In this document: one piece after another, positions 1 through 6,162 of the stretch
Numbering within the stretch: position 1 is the first letter of the stretch
How the letters are laid out: every line of letters begins with the position of its first letter
Source: Microcoleaceae cyanobacterium UBA11344
GTDB taxonomy: Bacteria; Cyanobacteriota; Cyanobacteriia; Cyanobacteriales; Microcoleaceae
Direction of reading: 5' to 3'
Assembly (NCBI GenBank): GCA_003483675.1
Contig: DMYK01000522.1
Location: forward strand, 1-9,708
DNA: 9,708 nt
The notes under the pieces: generated by a model
Told to the model about the DNA's origin: nothing
Database searches by the model: none
What the model saw: only the letters and a program-made list of their open reading frames with translations
Translations under genes and position numbers: made by a program

Positions 1-160
1 AGCCCTCCGCTACGCTCCGCCCATGTTTTTGGTAAACCAGCGAGAACTGAAATTTTTCTGTCTAGAATTTGTCTGTGAGGTTGAGGTTGTGTGAGAAATG
101 CAGAATTCCCGCAATCATTTCCTGTTAAGTTTTCACTCCTCTCTTAGTCGGTAGAAAAAG
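1..160. other. 5' flank with no recognisable gene
   Basis: No reading frame here can be supported. The longest open stretch entering from the left edge ends near position 92 and resembles nothing I recognise. The first bases contain the reiterated CGCTACGCTCCGC word common in dispersed bacterial repeats. The segment is probably the 3' flank of a gene outside the window, because a strong terminator follows directly. Confidence 0.4.
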
Positions 161-192
161 CCCCGGTTTCTTCAAGAAATCGGGGTTTTTTA
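161..192 (+). terminator. Rho-independent terminator, possibly bidirectional
   Basis: An 11-bp inverted repeat (CCCCGGTTTCT / AGAAATCGGGG, one G-T wobble, loop TCA) is followed immediately by six T residues. On the opposite strand the same stem is followed by CTTTTTC, from the AAAAAG at 155-160, so it could stop transcription in both directions. It most likely ends an unseen gene to the left and insulates the signalling cluster. The arm also resembles the CCCGGTTTCT words of the repeat at 9075-9185, so it may derive from a dispersed repeat. Confidence 0.8.
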
Positions 193-194
193 TT

Positions 195-240
195 GAGAAG
201 GAAGCAGAAAGAAGGAAGAGGGAAGAAGGAAGAAGGAAGA
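195..240. repeat. Purine-rich GAAGAAGG microsatellite
   Basis: This is a run of imperfect GAAGGAAG/AGAAGGA units with strong purine/pyrimidine strand asymmetry. It is a low-complexity tract with no coding potential. It directly abuts the AGGACTTACGC repeat at 241. Confidence 0.7.
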
Positions 241-333
241 ACAGGACTTACGCTGCATTCCTTCTATTTTTACACTATCTGTAGTAGTAAGTTGCGCCGA
301 GGCGCACCCTACTAATAACTACAGGACCTACGC
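241..333. repeat. Dispersed repeat remnant with AGGACTTACGC ends
   Basis: ACAGGACTTACGC (241-253) recurs as ACAGGACCTACGC (321-333) in direct orientation. Between them is an imperfect hairpin with arms TAGTAG/CTACTA and GCGCC/GGCGC (282-314). The terminal word matches the ends of the element at 6026-6118, seen there in inverted orientation. This looks like a degenerate or composite copy of the same miniature-element family. No protein is encoded. Confidence 0.5.
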
Positions 334-430
334 AACTGGCAGATGGTGATCAGTGCTCACGCCCTCACCCATCACCTTAACCGGTCCTGGGCACTCACAA
401 ATTGACAACCGACTCAAAATCTGCTACAGA

Positions 431-484
431 CTTTCACTCGCGCTGAGTGCGATGCCTGTGGCTACCGCTACCAAAGACGTAAAT
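431..484 (+). pseudogene. Probable tnpB (IS200/IS605-type) zinc-ribbon remnant
   Basis: The frame starting at 448 reads Cys-Asp-Ala-Cys-Gly-Tyr-Arg (448-468). A shift into the next frame then reads Thr-Lys-Asp-Val-Asn (to 484). Joined, this resembles the C-terminal zinc-ribbon and final catalytic-Asp region (CxxCG...xRDVNAA) of TnpB-family proteins. The frame then runs into a stop at once, and nothing recognisable remains upstream. A hairpin of the kind found at IS200/IS605 right ends lies 75 bp downstream, which supports the reading. The match is short and needs a frameshift, so it could be chance. Confidence 0.35.
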
Positions 485-558
485 TTCCGCTGATCAATTC
501 GCACTCAGACTCGCTGATTAACAAACAACACGCTATAGAAACAGTCAGCCTTGACACT

Positions 559-580
559 CCCCAGCTATCAAGGCGTGGGG
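559..580 (+). repeat. IS200/IS605-like right-end hairpin
   Basis: CCCCAGC (559-565) pairs with GC, a bulged G, and TGGGG (573-580) around a TATCAAG loop. The flanks are TTGACACT on the left and ATTC on the right. The arrangement ACTCCCC...GGGGATTC is typical, from memory, of the right-end hairpins that follow tnpB in cyanobacterial IS200/IS605 elements. No transposase gene survives here. Confidence 0.45.
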
Positions 581-765
581 ATTCACGGGGTTTTCAACCA
601 AAACCTTTGATAACCTAACTAATCGGTATCTCAGACGCTCAAAATTAACTCCTCAGTTGTGGGAGGATGTGGTATCGCTGATGGGGATGGAAAAACCAAG
701 AGAGACCATGTATTAGAGCTGCACGAATGCTCTCAAATCCGGTAGCATCGGCATTGTAAAATCGA

Positions 766-803
766 GTCAACAGTTAACAGTCAACGGTCAACAATTAACA
801 ATC
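766..803. repeat. Degenerate AGTCAAC/AGTTAAC heptamer repeat
   Basis: About five tandem 7-bp units related to AGTCAAC, AGTTAAC and AATTAAC run up to the ATG at 804. Short heptamer arrays of this sort are frequent between genes in filamentous cyanobacteria. No function can be assigned. Confidence 0.6.
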
Positions 804-968
804 ATGTCTGAGTGCAACCGGAATAGATATGACGTACAAGAAGTGTGTGCTATTCCTGGGAAAATTGAGCAATTTCCTAGGGAACTCAAGCAGCTAACCG
901 GGAGAGAATCTTGCCAGTGCTTTGACAGTTGCGTAATTCCTGGTAATATTGAAGATGGATTGAGATAG
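804..968 (+). CDS. Doubtful small cysteine-containing ORF (54 aa)
   Basis: An ATG-to-TAG frame encodes 54 residues with five cysteines (4, 15, 37, 39, 43). It contains two copies of a Cys-x-Ile-Pro-Gly-x-Ile-Glu motif, at residues 15-22 and 43-50, 28 residues apart. I recognise no family. There is no Shine-Dalgarno sequence, because the start abuts an AT-rich heptamer array, and the promoter of the next gene lies inside the 3' half. The frame stays open beyond the TAG to 1040, so this may equally be a decayed fragment or a chance ORF. The two similar DNA segments (about 18 of 24 bases match) could be a DNA-level repeat rather than a protein repeat. Confidence 0.18.
   Translation: MSECNRNRYDVQEVCAIPGKIEQFPRELKQLTGRESCQCFDSCVIPGNIEDGLR
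922..949 (+). promoter_or_regulatory. Sigma70-type promoter for the permease-kinase gene
   Basis: TTGACA (922-927) is a perfect -35 consensus. It is separated by 16 bp from TAATAT (944-949), which differs from TATAAT at two positions. Transcription would start near 956-958 and give a leader of about 150 nt before the ATG at 1106. The leader contains a small GGCA-GCTT-TGCC hairpin, but I see no known riboswitch. This is the best promoter match I found in the window, and it probably drives the 1106-4414 gene pair. Confidence 0.6.
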
Positions 969-1094
969 ATTTTCATGGTTGACTGGGAAAGGCAGCTTTG
1001 CCAAAATTTAAGACAAGCAAAATACTTAACACAAAAAAGTTGAACTCTCTCAAACTGAACATCGGGGTGGCAACAGCAAAATCCCAAAAATAAT

Positions 1095-1100
1095 AGGTGA
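1095..1100 (+). promoter_or_regulatory. Ribosome binding site that decides the start at 1106
   Basis: AGGTGA lies 5 nt before the ATG at 1106. A GTG at 1097, in the same frame, sits inside this Shine-Dalgarno sequence and has no ribosome site of its own at a good distance. The protein therefore most likely starts Met-Ala-Thr-Asp at 1106, three residues shorter than the longest frame. Confidence 0.75.
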
Positions 1101-1105
1101 AATTG

Positions 1106-4030
1106 ATGGCGACAGACATTCGACACCAGCCGGAAAACGGCTACCACTCGGAACCAACTCAGCCTTCCCTGGGAGAAAATCTCAATGTGCGATCGCTCAT
1201 GCGCCTGCCGAGAATCCTGAGTCCCCTTGAAACGCTGGGCTTCGGGATGACTGGTCATATCTCATGGATTGCCATTGCACCGGCAATGCACGCGGCCCTG
1301 GGGCCAAATGCCATTTTCGTCTGGCTGCCCGTCGTACTGGTGGGAGTGATGCTGAATCTGCAAGTGAAACGCCTAGGGGAACAGTGGCCAGAAATGTCAG
1401 GCGGAACGCCTAACTACATCACCAAGCTACTGACCAACTATCCGCTCCTGGGTCGCTATGCGGCGATCGCCTATTTCGTCGGCTGGGCAATGTATCCGTC
1501 AGTCAACGCGATCATAATTACGGCGCTGATCAAAGCTAACCTTGAACCCTTGGGCCTTGCCTGTCCAGAAACGCCACTAAGAATTGGATTCACACTAATC
1601 GCATATATTCTGGCATTTAGTGGCAGTCGCGCCTTAGCGATCCTGCACGCATTTTTCATTATCCCGGCAGTTGGATTCCTACTGGTGTTTAGCATTCAAG
1701 GCATAGGATGGTTAGCTCTCTCCCCAGATAGTCCCGGATTTTTCCCCAGCAGTTGGCCAACTTTAACCTTTGTTGACTGGGCCAAGTGGTCATTCTTTGC
1801 GGTCTACGGTGCCTGCGCCTGTGAAACTGCTTCCTCCTTTGTCGCCGACAGCCGCCGTCCAGGGGAAACTTTGCGGGTTCTGAACTTAGCCACTTGGCTG
1901 ATTCCACCCGTGTATCTGGGGAGTTCCTGGGTACTGATGCGCTTAGCAACCTCCCCAGAACTGGACGAGGACTCGTTTAAGAACCTATTAGCTGCGGCAT
2001 CACCATTTTGGGGTCAGTCAGCTTCATTGATCGTCACACTCCTGTTGGCCTCAAGCTGCCTTCTTTGTTCCGCCACTAGCGTTTCTAACTCTCCCCGCAT
2101 TTTGTACCAACTCGCGCTAGACGGACTGGTTTCACCCGTCTTCGCTTTCATCTCCCGACGAGGCGTCCTGGAACCGGCCTTGGTATTTTGCCTTTTACTC
2201 AGTTCGATCGGTCTGCTTTGGGGAGATGCAACCAGGATCGTGGTGGTCGGTTGTTCTAGTTACCTGATCATGCTGATGGCACTGTATCTGGGACTGTGGC
2301 TGCGGCGAGGAGCGCCAGAAGTGCGATGGCCTTGGTGGGCGGCAGGCTTCTTCTTTTTAGATGCAGTTGTTCTGGTGGTCGGAGGCTTGAACTGGAGTTG
2401 GCAAGACGTGGCGATCGGCTTGCTGTTGCCTGTGGCTATTTTGGTAGTGGATGTGGCTATCCGTCGCATTTCCTTTGCGCCGTTCCATCGGGCCTGGTGG
2501 ATGAGGCATTACAGGGCTGGGCGCAAGAGCCAGATCGTAGATTTTGTGGCGTTTCAGGTTATAGTTCTGATTTTGCTAGTCTGTAGCGCCGTCAGTATTG
2601 GCTGGGTTTTTAGATCCACATTGGATGGCAACTCTAGTGTTGGCTCTAATCTTTTGGCAGTGCTGATCTTGACAGTCACTTTTGTAGGGGTAGCGATCGC
2701 CTGCTGGACGAGCTTACCCCAAGTCGTCTCGATGGACGAGGCACGAGAGGCGGCGGAACAACTGTTTGTAATTGCCATAGACGCGATCGTAGTGCTCGAT
2801 GAAAATGGGATGATTCGTCAGGCTAACCCAGCATCTGAGCGTCTATTTGAGTTAAGCACGGGTCAGTTGAGCGGACGTCACTTGAACAAATTACTCCCCG
2901 GATTGGCAAATCAGCCCGATCGGTGGCCCAGTCGCAGCGAACAAACCTTTAACGTGCCCCATCGAGACTCGCGCATCCTGGAAGTTGCCATCTCAAACCG
3001 ATTTTCCCAAGAGGCTTCGCTTTCCAATCAGGAGCTACAAGAATATGTGGCGATCGTCCGCGACATCACCGATCGCAAGCAAGCCCAGTCAGCCCTGCAA
3101 AAAGCTAACGAGGAATTAGAAATCAAAGTCGAGGAGCGGACCTATGAACTCAGCCATACTGTAGAGCAATTGCAGAATGAGATTGAAGAACGCCAGCGGA
3201 TCGAAGCAAATCTCAGAGCTATGCAAAATCAGATTATTGTCCAAGAAAAACTAGCTTCTCTGGGCAGTTTAACCGCAGGGATTGCCCACGAAATCAGAAA
3301 CCCATTAAACTTTGTCAACAATTTCTCAGAAGTTTCTGTTGAATTAACAGAAGAACTGTTTGAAAAAATTGAAAATCAAGCAGAACGTTTAGATCCCGAA
3401 ACCAGTGAGGATATTGCCGAGCTATTAACCGATCTCAAAGAAAATCTTAAAAAAATCAATCAACACGGTCAAAGAGCCGACAAAATCGTTGGCAATATGC
3501 TGTTGCATTCCCGGGGACAAAGCGGCCAGTGGTCAGCCACAGATCTAAATAGTTTATTGGCCGAATATATCAATCTAGCCTATCACGGGATGCGAGCCAA
3601 GGAAGCTGCTTTTAACATTACCATAGAAACCGACTACGACAATGACATTGGCGAAGTAGAGGTCGTGCCACAAGACATCGGCAGGGTTTTTCTTAACATT
3701 ATTAGCAATGCTTGCTATGCAGCCTATAAAAAGAAACAAGAAATGGGAGCAGAATTTTCACCGCTACTTGACGTGAAAACTCGAAATCTTGGTGCCGTGA
3801 TTGAAATCCGCATTCGCGATAATGGCCCTGGTATAAAGCCCGAGGTACTCGATAAAATTTTCAATCCCTTTTTTACTACAAAGCCACCAGCAGAAGGTAC
3901 TGGTCTAGGTCTTTCTATCAGTCACGATGTGATCGTCCAGCAACATCGCGGCTCACTCAAAGTCGAAACAGAAGTAGGAAATTACACAGCGTTTATCATC
4001 ACTTTGCCCAAAAAAAATAGCCGAAATTAA
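1106..4030 (+). CDS. APC-family permease domain fused to PAS-histidine kinase
   Basis: This 974-residue inner-membrane protein joins a transporter-like sensor to a kinase. Roughly residues 38-455 form about 12 hydrophobic segments of the amino acid/polyamine (APC) type. There is a Gly-rich first helix, a SerGlyGly-x-Pro-x-Tyr motif near 98, a FFAVYGACACETAS helix-6 motif near 230-244 followed by ArgArgProGly, and an ArgIleLeuTyr...AspGly motif near 331-340. Two more hydrophobic segments lie near 480-500 and 516-534. A PAS domain (about 545-657) and a charged coiled coil (about 661-712) lead to the kinase: H-box GIAHEIRNP with phospho-acceptor His728, N-box Asn868, DNGPGI at 905-910 and GTGLGL at 931-936. 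It has no receiver of its own; the CheY-like gene 12 nt downstream is the likely partner. The design parallels CbrA, in which a sodium/solute-symporter domain is fused to a kinase. Whether this domain transports or only senses, and which ligand it binds, is unknown. The permease half is GC-richer than the kinase half. Confidence 0.92.
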   Translation: MATDIRHQPENGYHSEPTQPSLGENLNVRSLMRLPRILSPLETLGFGMTGHISWIAIAPAMHAALGPNAIFVWLPVVLVGVMLNLQVKRLGEQWPEMSGGTPNYITKLLTNYPLLGRYAAIAYFVGWAMYPSVNAIIITALIKANLEPLGLACPETPLRIGFTLIAYILAFSGSRALAILHAFFIIPAVGFLLVFSIQGIGWLALSPDSPGFFPSSWPTLTFVDWAKWSFFAVYGACACETASSFVADSRRPGETLRVLNLATWLIPPVYLGSSWVLMRLATSPELDEDSFKNLLAAASPFWGQSASLIVTLLLASSCLLCSATSVSNSPRILYQLALDGLVSPVFAFISRRGVLEPALVFCLLLSSIGLLWGDATRIVVVGCSSYLIMLMALYLGLWLRRGAPEVRWPWWAAGFFFLDAVVLVVGGLNWSWQDVAIGLLLPVAILVVDVAIRRISFAPFHRAWWMRHYRAGRKSQIVDFVAFQVIVLILLVCSAVSIGWVFRSTLDGNSSVGSNLLAVLILTVTFVGVAIACWTSLPQVVSMDEAREAAEQLFVIAIDAIVVLDENGMIRQANPASERLFELSTGQLSGRHLNKLLPGLANQPDRWPSRSEQTFNVPHRDSRILEVAISNRFSQEASLSNQELQEYVAIVRDITDRKQAQSALQKANEELEIKVEERTYELSHTVEQLQNEIEERQRIEANLRAMQNQIIVQEKLASLGSLTAGIAHEIRNPLNFVNNFSEVSVELTEELFEKIENQAERLDPETSEDIAELLTDLKENLKKINQHGQRADKIVGNMLLHSRGQSGQWSATDLNSLLAEYINLAYHGMRAKEAAFNITIETDYDNDIGEVEVVPQDIGRVFLNIISNACYAAYKKKQEMGAEFSPLLDVKTRNLGAVIEIRIRDNGPGIKPEVLDKIFNPFFTTKPPAEGTGLGLSISHDVIVQQHRGSLKVETEVGNYTAFIITLPKKNSRN

Positions 4031-4042
4031 GGAGTTAAAAAA
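4031..4042 (+). promoter_or_regulatory. Strong ribosome binding site (shared leader, copy 1)
   Basis: GGAG lies 8 nt before the ATG at 4043, directly after the stop codon of the upstream gene. Through the ATG, the 15-nt string GGAGTTAAAAAAATG is identical to that before the kinase at 6163. It supports tight co-translation with the permease-kinase gene. Confidence 0.75.
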
Positions 4043-4414
4043 ATGAAAGTAATGGTGGTAGACGACGAAGAAGATATCCAGTCATTGTTCAAGCAGAAAT
4101 TTAGGAAAGAAATCAAAGCAGGGCAAATTGAATTTCATTTTTGCCTGTCAGCAGAGGCAGCTTTGAACTACTTAGAAAACCAGGAAGAAGCGTCTATTGT
4201 CTTGATTTTATCGGATATTAATATGCCAGGAATGAACGGGCTAGAACTCCTCAGAATTCTCAAAAAAAAGTTTTCCTATCTAAAAGTTTTTATGATTACG
4301 GCTTATGGAGATGAGAAAAATTACCAAACCGCAATGGATTACGGAGCTGATGACTATATTACTAAGCCTGTTAATTTTGAGATCCTCAAAAATAAAATAA
4401 TCAACTTGGAGTAA
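4043..4414 (+). CDS. Stand-alone CheY-like response regulator
   Basis: This 123-residue cytoplasmic protein consists of one receiver domain and no output domain. All key residues are present: acidic pair Asp7/Asp8, phospho-acceptor Asp58 in LSDINMPGMNG, switch Thr86 in MITAYGD, and Lys108 in ITKP. The length is normal for a single-domain regulator. It begins 12 nt after the stop of the permease-kinase gene behind a good ribosome site, so the two are almost certainly co-transcribed and this is the likely phospho-acceptor of that kinase. The segment QKFRKEIKAG (residues 18-27) also occurs, slightly changed, in the receivers of the two kinases downstream, marking a common subfamily. It must act through protein contact, for example as a shuttle to another kinase or Hpt protein. 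Base composition is low in GC, like the kinase half upstream. Confidence 0.93.
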   Translation: MKVMVVDDEEDIQSLFKQKFRKEIKAGQIEFHFCLSAEAALNYLENQEEASIVLILSDINMPGMNGLELLRILKKKFSYLKVFMITAYGDEKNYQTAMDYGADDYITKPVNFEILKNKIINLE

Positions 4415-4433
4415 ATTCACAAGGAAACATATT

Positions 4434-4470
4434 TGGGAATTGGGAATTGCTAAGTGGGAATTGCTAATTG
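4434..4470. repeat. TGGGAATTG short direct repeats
   Basis: TGGGAATTG occurs three times in 37 bp (4434, 4441 and 4455, the first two overlapping), followed by a related GCTAATTG. Such simple intergenic repeats are common in filamentous cyanobacteria. No coding or regulatory role is evident. Confidence 0.6.
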
Positions 4471-4505
4471 AAAGTAGTACCGATTTAAAACTTCTCGATT
4501 GCATT

Positions 4506-4540
4506 TTCCATCTGTCATTTTACTAGAGCGCTAGATGGAA
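4506..4540 (+). promoter_or_regulatory. Inverted repeat between receiver and kinase genes
   Basis: TTCCATCT (4506-4513) and AGATGGAA (4533-4540) are perfect 8-bp inverted arms. Inside the 19-nt spacer and right arm is a second inverted pair, CTAG-AGCG-CTAG (4523-4534). Downstream there is TCCGTTTTAA, with only four T residues, so it could be a weak terminator or attenuator after the receiver gene, or an operator for the kinase at 4570. Confidence 0.4.
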
Positions 4541-4569
4541 TCCGTTTTAATAACAACTTAAAAATTAAT

Positions 4570-5913
4570 ATGTCAGCAAAAATACTGTTTGTGGATGATG
4601 AACCAGATTTAGAATCTCTAATTTCCCAGAAATTCAGAAAAAAGATCCGCGCGGAAGAATGGCAGCTTTTGTTTGCCCATAATGGCATAAAAGCGCTGGA
4701 AAAATTGGAAGAACACCCGGATCTAGATATGGTAGTGACCGACATTAATATGCCGGAAATGGATGGCCTGACTTTACTCTCTAAACTTAATCAGATAAAC
4801 CTCCCCCTCAAAACAGTAGTTATATCAGCCGATGGCGACATAAAAAATATCAGAAAGGCGATGAACTTCGGTGCTTTTGACTTTCTCACCAAGCCGATAG
4901 ATTTTCAGGATCTAGAAATTACCATCAACAAAACGCTGCGCGACGTGCAACAGTTAAAAGAAACCCAGCGCTTGCGGCACTCAGAAGCTCGCGCTAGAGA
5001 ACAAGCTGATGATTTACAAAGCTGTCTGCAAGATTTAAAAAAGACCCAAGCTCAACTGATTCAGACCGCAAAAATGTCTTGTTTGGGTCAAATGGTTGCG
5101 GGGATTGCCCATGAAATCAACAACCCCGTCAACTTTATCTACGGCAATATCAGCCACCTCAGTAATTATATCCAAAACCTACTGCGCCTGCTGCATCTCT
5201 ATCAGCATCACCAGCAGTCAACCCCTCCCAGTTCTGAGATTCAAGCTGAAATCGCAGCCATAGATTTGGAATTTATAATAGCAGATTTACCCCAAATTCT
5301 GGTTTCGATGAAAGGGGGTGTTGACCGCATTCAGAAGATTGTTTTGTCTTTACGCAACTTCTCGAGACTGGATGAAGCTAACATAAAGTCTGTGGACATT
5401 CACGAGGGGATAAAAAGCAGCCTGCTGATTTTACATAATCAACTTCAAATAAGGGCAGCGCGTCCAGAGATTCAAGTGATCGAGGAGTACAGCAATCTGC
5501 CTTTAGTGGAATGCTATGCTGGAGAACTCAATCAGGTGTTTATCAACATCCTTTCTAATGCGATTGATGCTTTGAATGAGTACAACAAACAACGGTCACT
5601 AGATGACATCCTCGCTTGCCCGCTCGCCATTACTATTCGCACTTTTCTGCTCGAGGAAAACTCCCGTGTCGTTATTCAAATTCGGGACAATGGGCCGGGA
5701 ATAACCGCAGAGGTGAAAGACCATATTTTTGAACCCTTTTTTACTACTAAGCCTGTAGGCGAGGGGACTGGTTTGGGTCTCTATATCAGCTACCAAATTG
5801 TACTGGAGAAGCATGGGGGCGCATTGAAGTGTTTTTCAGAGGTGGGGGAGGGATCGGAGTTCTGGATTGAAATTCCAATCAGACAAACTAGGGCTAAACT
5901 CGACCTGATCTAA
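4570..5913 (+). CDS. Receiver-histidine kinase protein (REC-HK), copy 1
   Basis: This 447-residue soluble protein has no membrane segment. The N-terminal receiver (about 4-122) carries Asp9/Asp10, phospho-acceptor Asp58 (VTDINMP), Ser86 and Lys108. A charged helical linker (about 123-165) follows. The kinase core has the H-box GIAHEINNP with His181, a long dimerisation helix ending NFSRLDEA, N-box Asn330, DNGPGI at 373-378 and GTGLGL at 399-404. This REC-first order is common in cyanobacteria: phosphorylation of the receiver probably controls the kinase, linking it to an upstream kinase. The loop after Ser86 reads Ala-Asp-Gly-Asp, whereas the neighbours have Tyr at that place. It is a close paralogue of the protein at 6163. 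The ATG at 4570 has no Shine-Dalgarno sequence; the preceding bases are AT-rich. The start is still supported by alignment of the receiver with its paralogue. Substrate and downstream partner are unknown. Confidence 0.94.
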   Translation: MSAKILFVDDEPDLESLISQKFRKKIRAEEWQLLFAHNGIKALEKLEEHPDLDMVVTDINMPEMDGLTLLSKLNQINLPLKTVVISADGDIKNIRKAMNFGAFDFLTKPIDFQDLEITINKTLRDVQQLKETQRLRHSEARAREQADDLQSCLQDLKKTQAQLIQTAKMSCLGQMVAGIAHEINNPVNFIYGNISHLSNYIQNLLRLLHLYQHHQQSTPPSSEIQAEIAAIDLEFIIADLPQILVSMKGGVDRIQKIVLSLRNFSRLDEANIKSVDIHEGIKSSLLILHNQLQIRAARPEIQVIEEYSNLPLVECYAGELNQVFINILSNAIDALNEYNKQRSLDDILACPLAITIRTFLLEENSRVVIQIRDNGPGITAEVKDHIFEPFFTTKPVGEGTGLGLYISYQIVLEKHGGALKCFSEVGEGSEFWIEIPIRQTRAKLDLI

Positions 5914-5976
5914 TCAATCGACCTCTACCAAACTCAGAGCCGATTCCAGCCGTCCGGTTTGCTATTGCAGACAGCC

Positions 5977-6005
5977 TTTCCATTACTCCTGAAATAAGCT
6001 ATACT
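5977..6005 (+). promoter_or_regulatory. Possible promoter for the second REC-kinase
   Basis: TTTCCA (5977-5982, 4 of 6 consensus) and TATACT (6000-6005, 5 of 6) are 17 bp apart. Transcription from about 6012 would place the miniature element at 6026-6118 inside the untranslated leader of the kinase gene. TATACT is also one arm of an inverted repeat with AGTATA (6015-6020). The match is modest. Confidence 0.35.
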
Positions 6006-6025
6006 AGAACTTAAAGTATATAAAT

Positions 6026-6118
6026 TAGGACTTAGGCACAAAGTACCAAAAACTAGGGTTTGAGATTGCTTCGTAAGACTCGCAATGACAGAATTACGTT
6101 GTTCCTGCGTAAGTCCTA
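6026..6118. mobile_element. Miniature inverted-repeat element (MITE-like)
   Basis: TAGGACTTAGGCA (6026-6038) is matched in inverted orientation by TGCGTAAGTCCTA (6106-6118), with one mismatch in 13. The 93-bp element encodes no protein. Its interior has the dispersed GAGATTGCTTCGT...TCGCAATGACA word. Flanking AT-rich bases could be a target duplication, but I cannot define one. Related ends appear at 241/321 and at 9195-9210. It lies between the two REC-kinase genes, 45 bp before the second start codon. Confidence 0.6.
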
Positions 6119-6150
6119 TAAATGTTACTCGGATCAGTTGACCGATCCCA

Positions 6151-6162
6151 GGAGTTAAAAAA
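6151..6162 (+). promoter_or_regulatory. Strong ribosome binding site (shared leader, copy 2)
   Basis: GGAG lies 8 nt before the ATG at 6163. The string through the ATG is identical to that at 4031-4045. Just upstream, GGATC and GATCC (6131-6149) form a small inverted repeat that could fold close to the ribosome site. Confidence 0.75.

Noticed and set aside
2..92. Possible C-terminal tail of a gene entering from the left edge
   Set aside because: About 30 codons with no recognisable motif, and the start of the segment is a known type of repeat word; it cannot be told from chance.
241..333. CRISPR-like spaced direct repeats
   Set aside because: There are only two copies 80 bp apart, they are short, and they match the ends of the miniature elements elsewhere in the window.
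623..755. Open stretch in the same frame as the KDVN end of the tnpB remnant
   Set aside because: The Gly/Asp-rich translation matches no TnpB C-terminus I know and lies beyond the proposed element end, so I could not support a coding call.
788..1258. Minus-strand open frame of 156 codons overlapping the promoter and start of the permease-kinase gene
   Set aside because: It has no ribosome site or recognisable domain, its composition is unlike the neighbouring proteins, and it runs antisense over the well-supported start region.
2296..2586. Plus-strand 96-codon frame within the permease-kinase gene
   Set aside because: It is an out-of-frame reading of GC-rich membrane-segment codons, with low complexity and no start signal.
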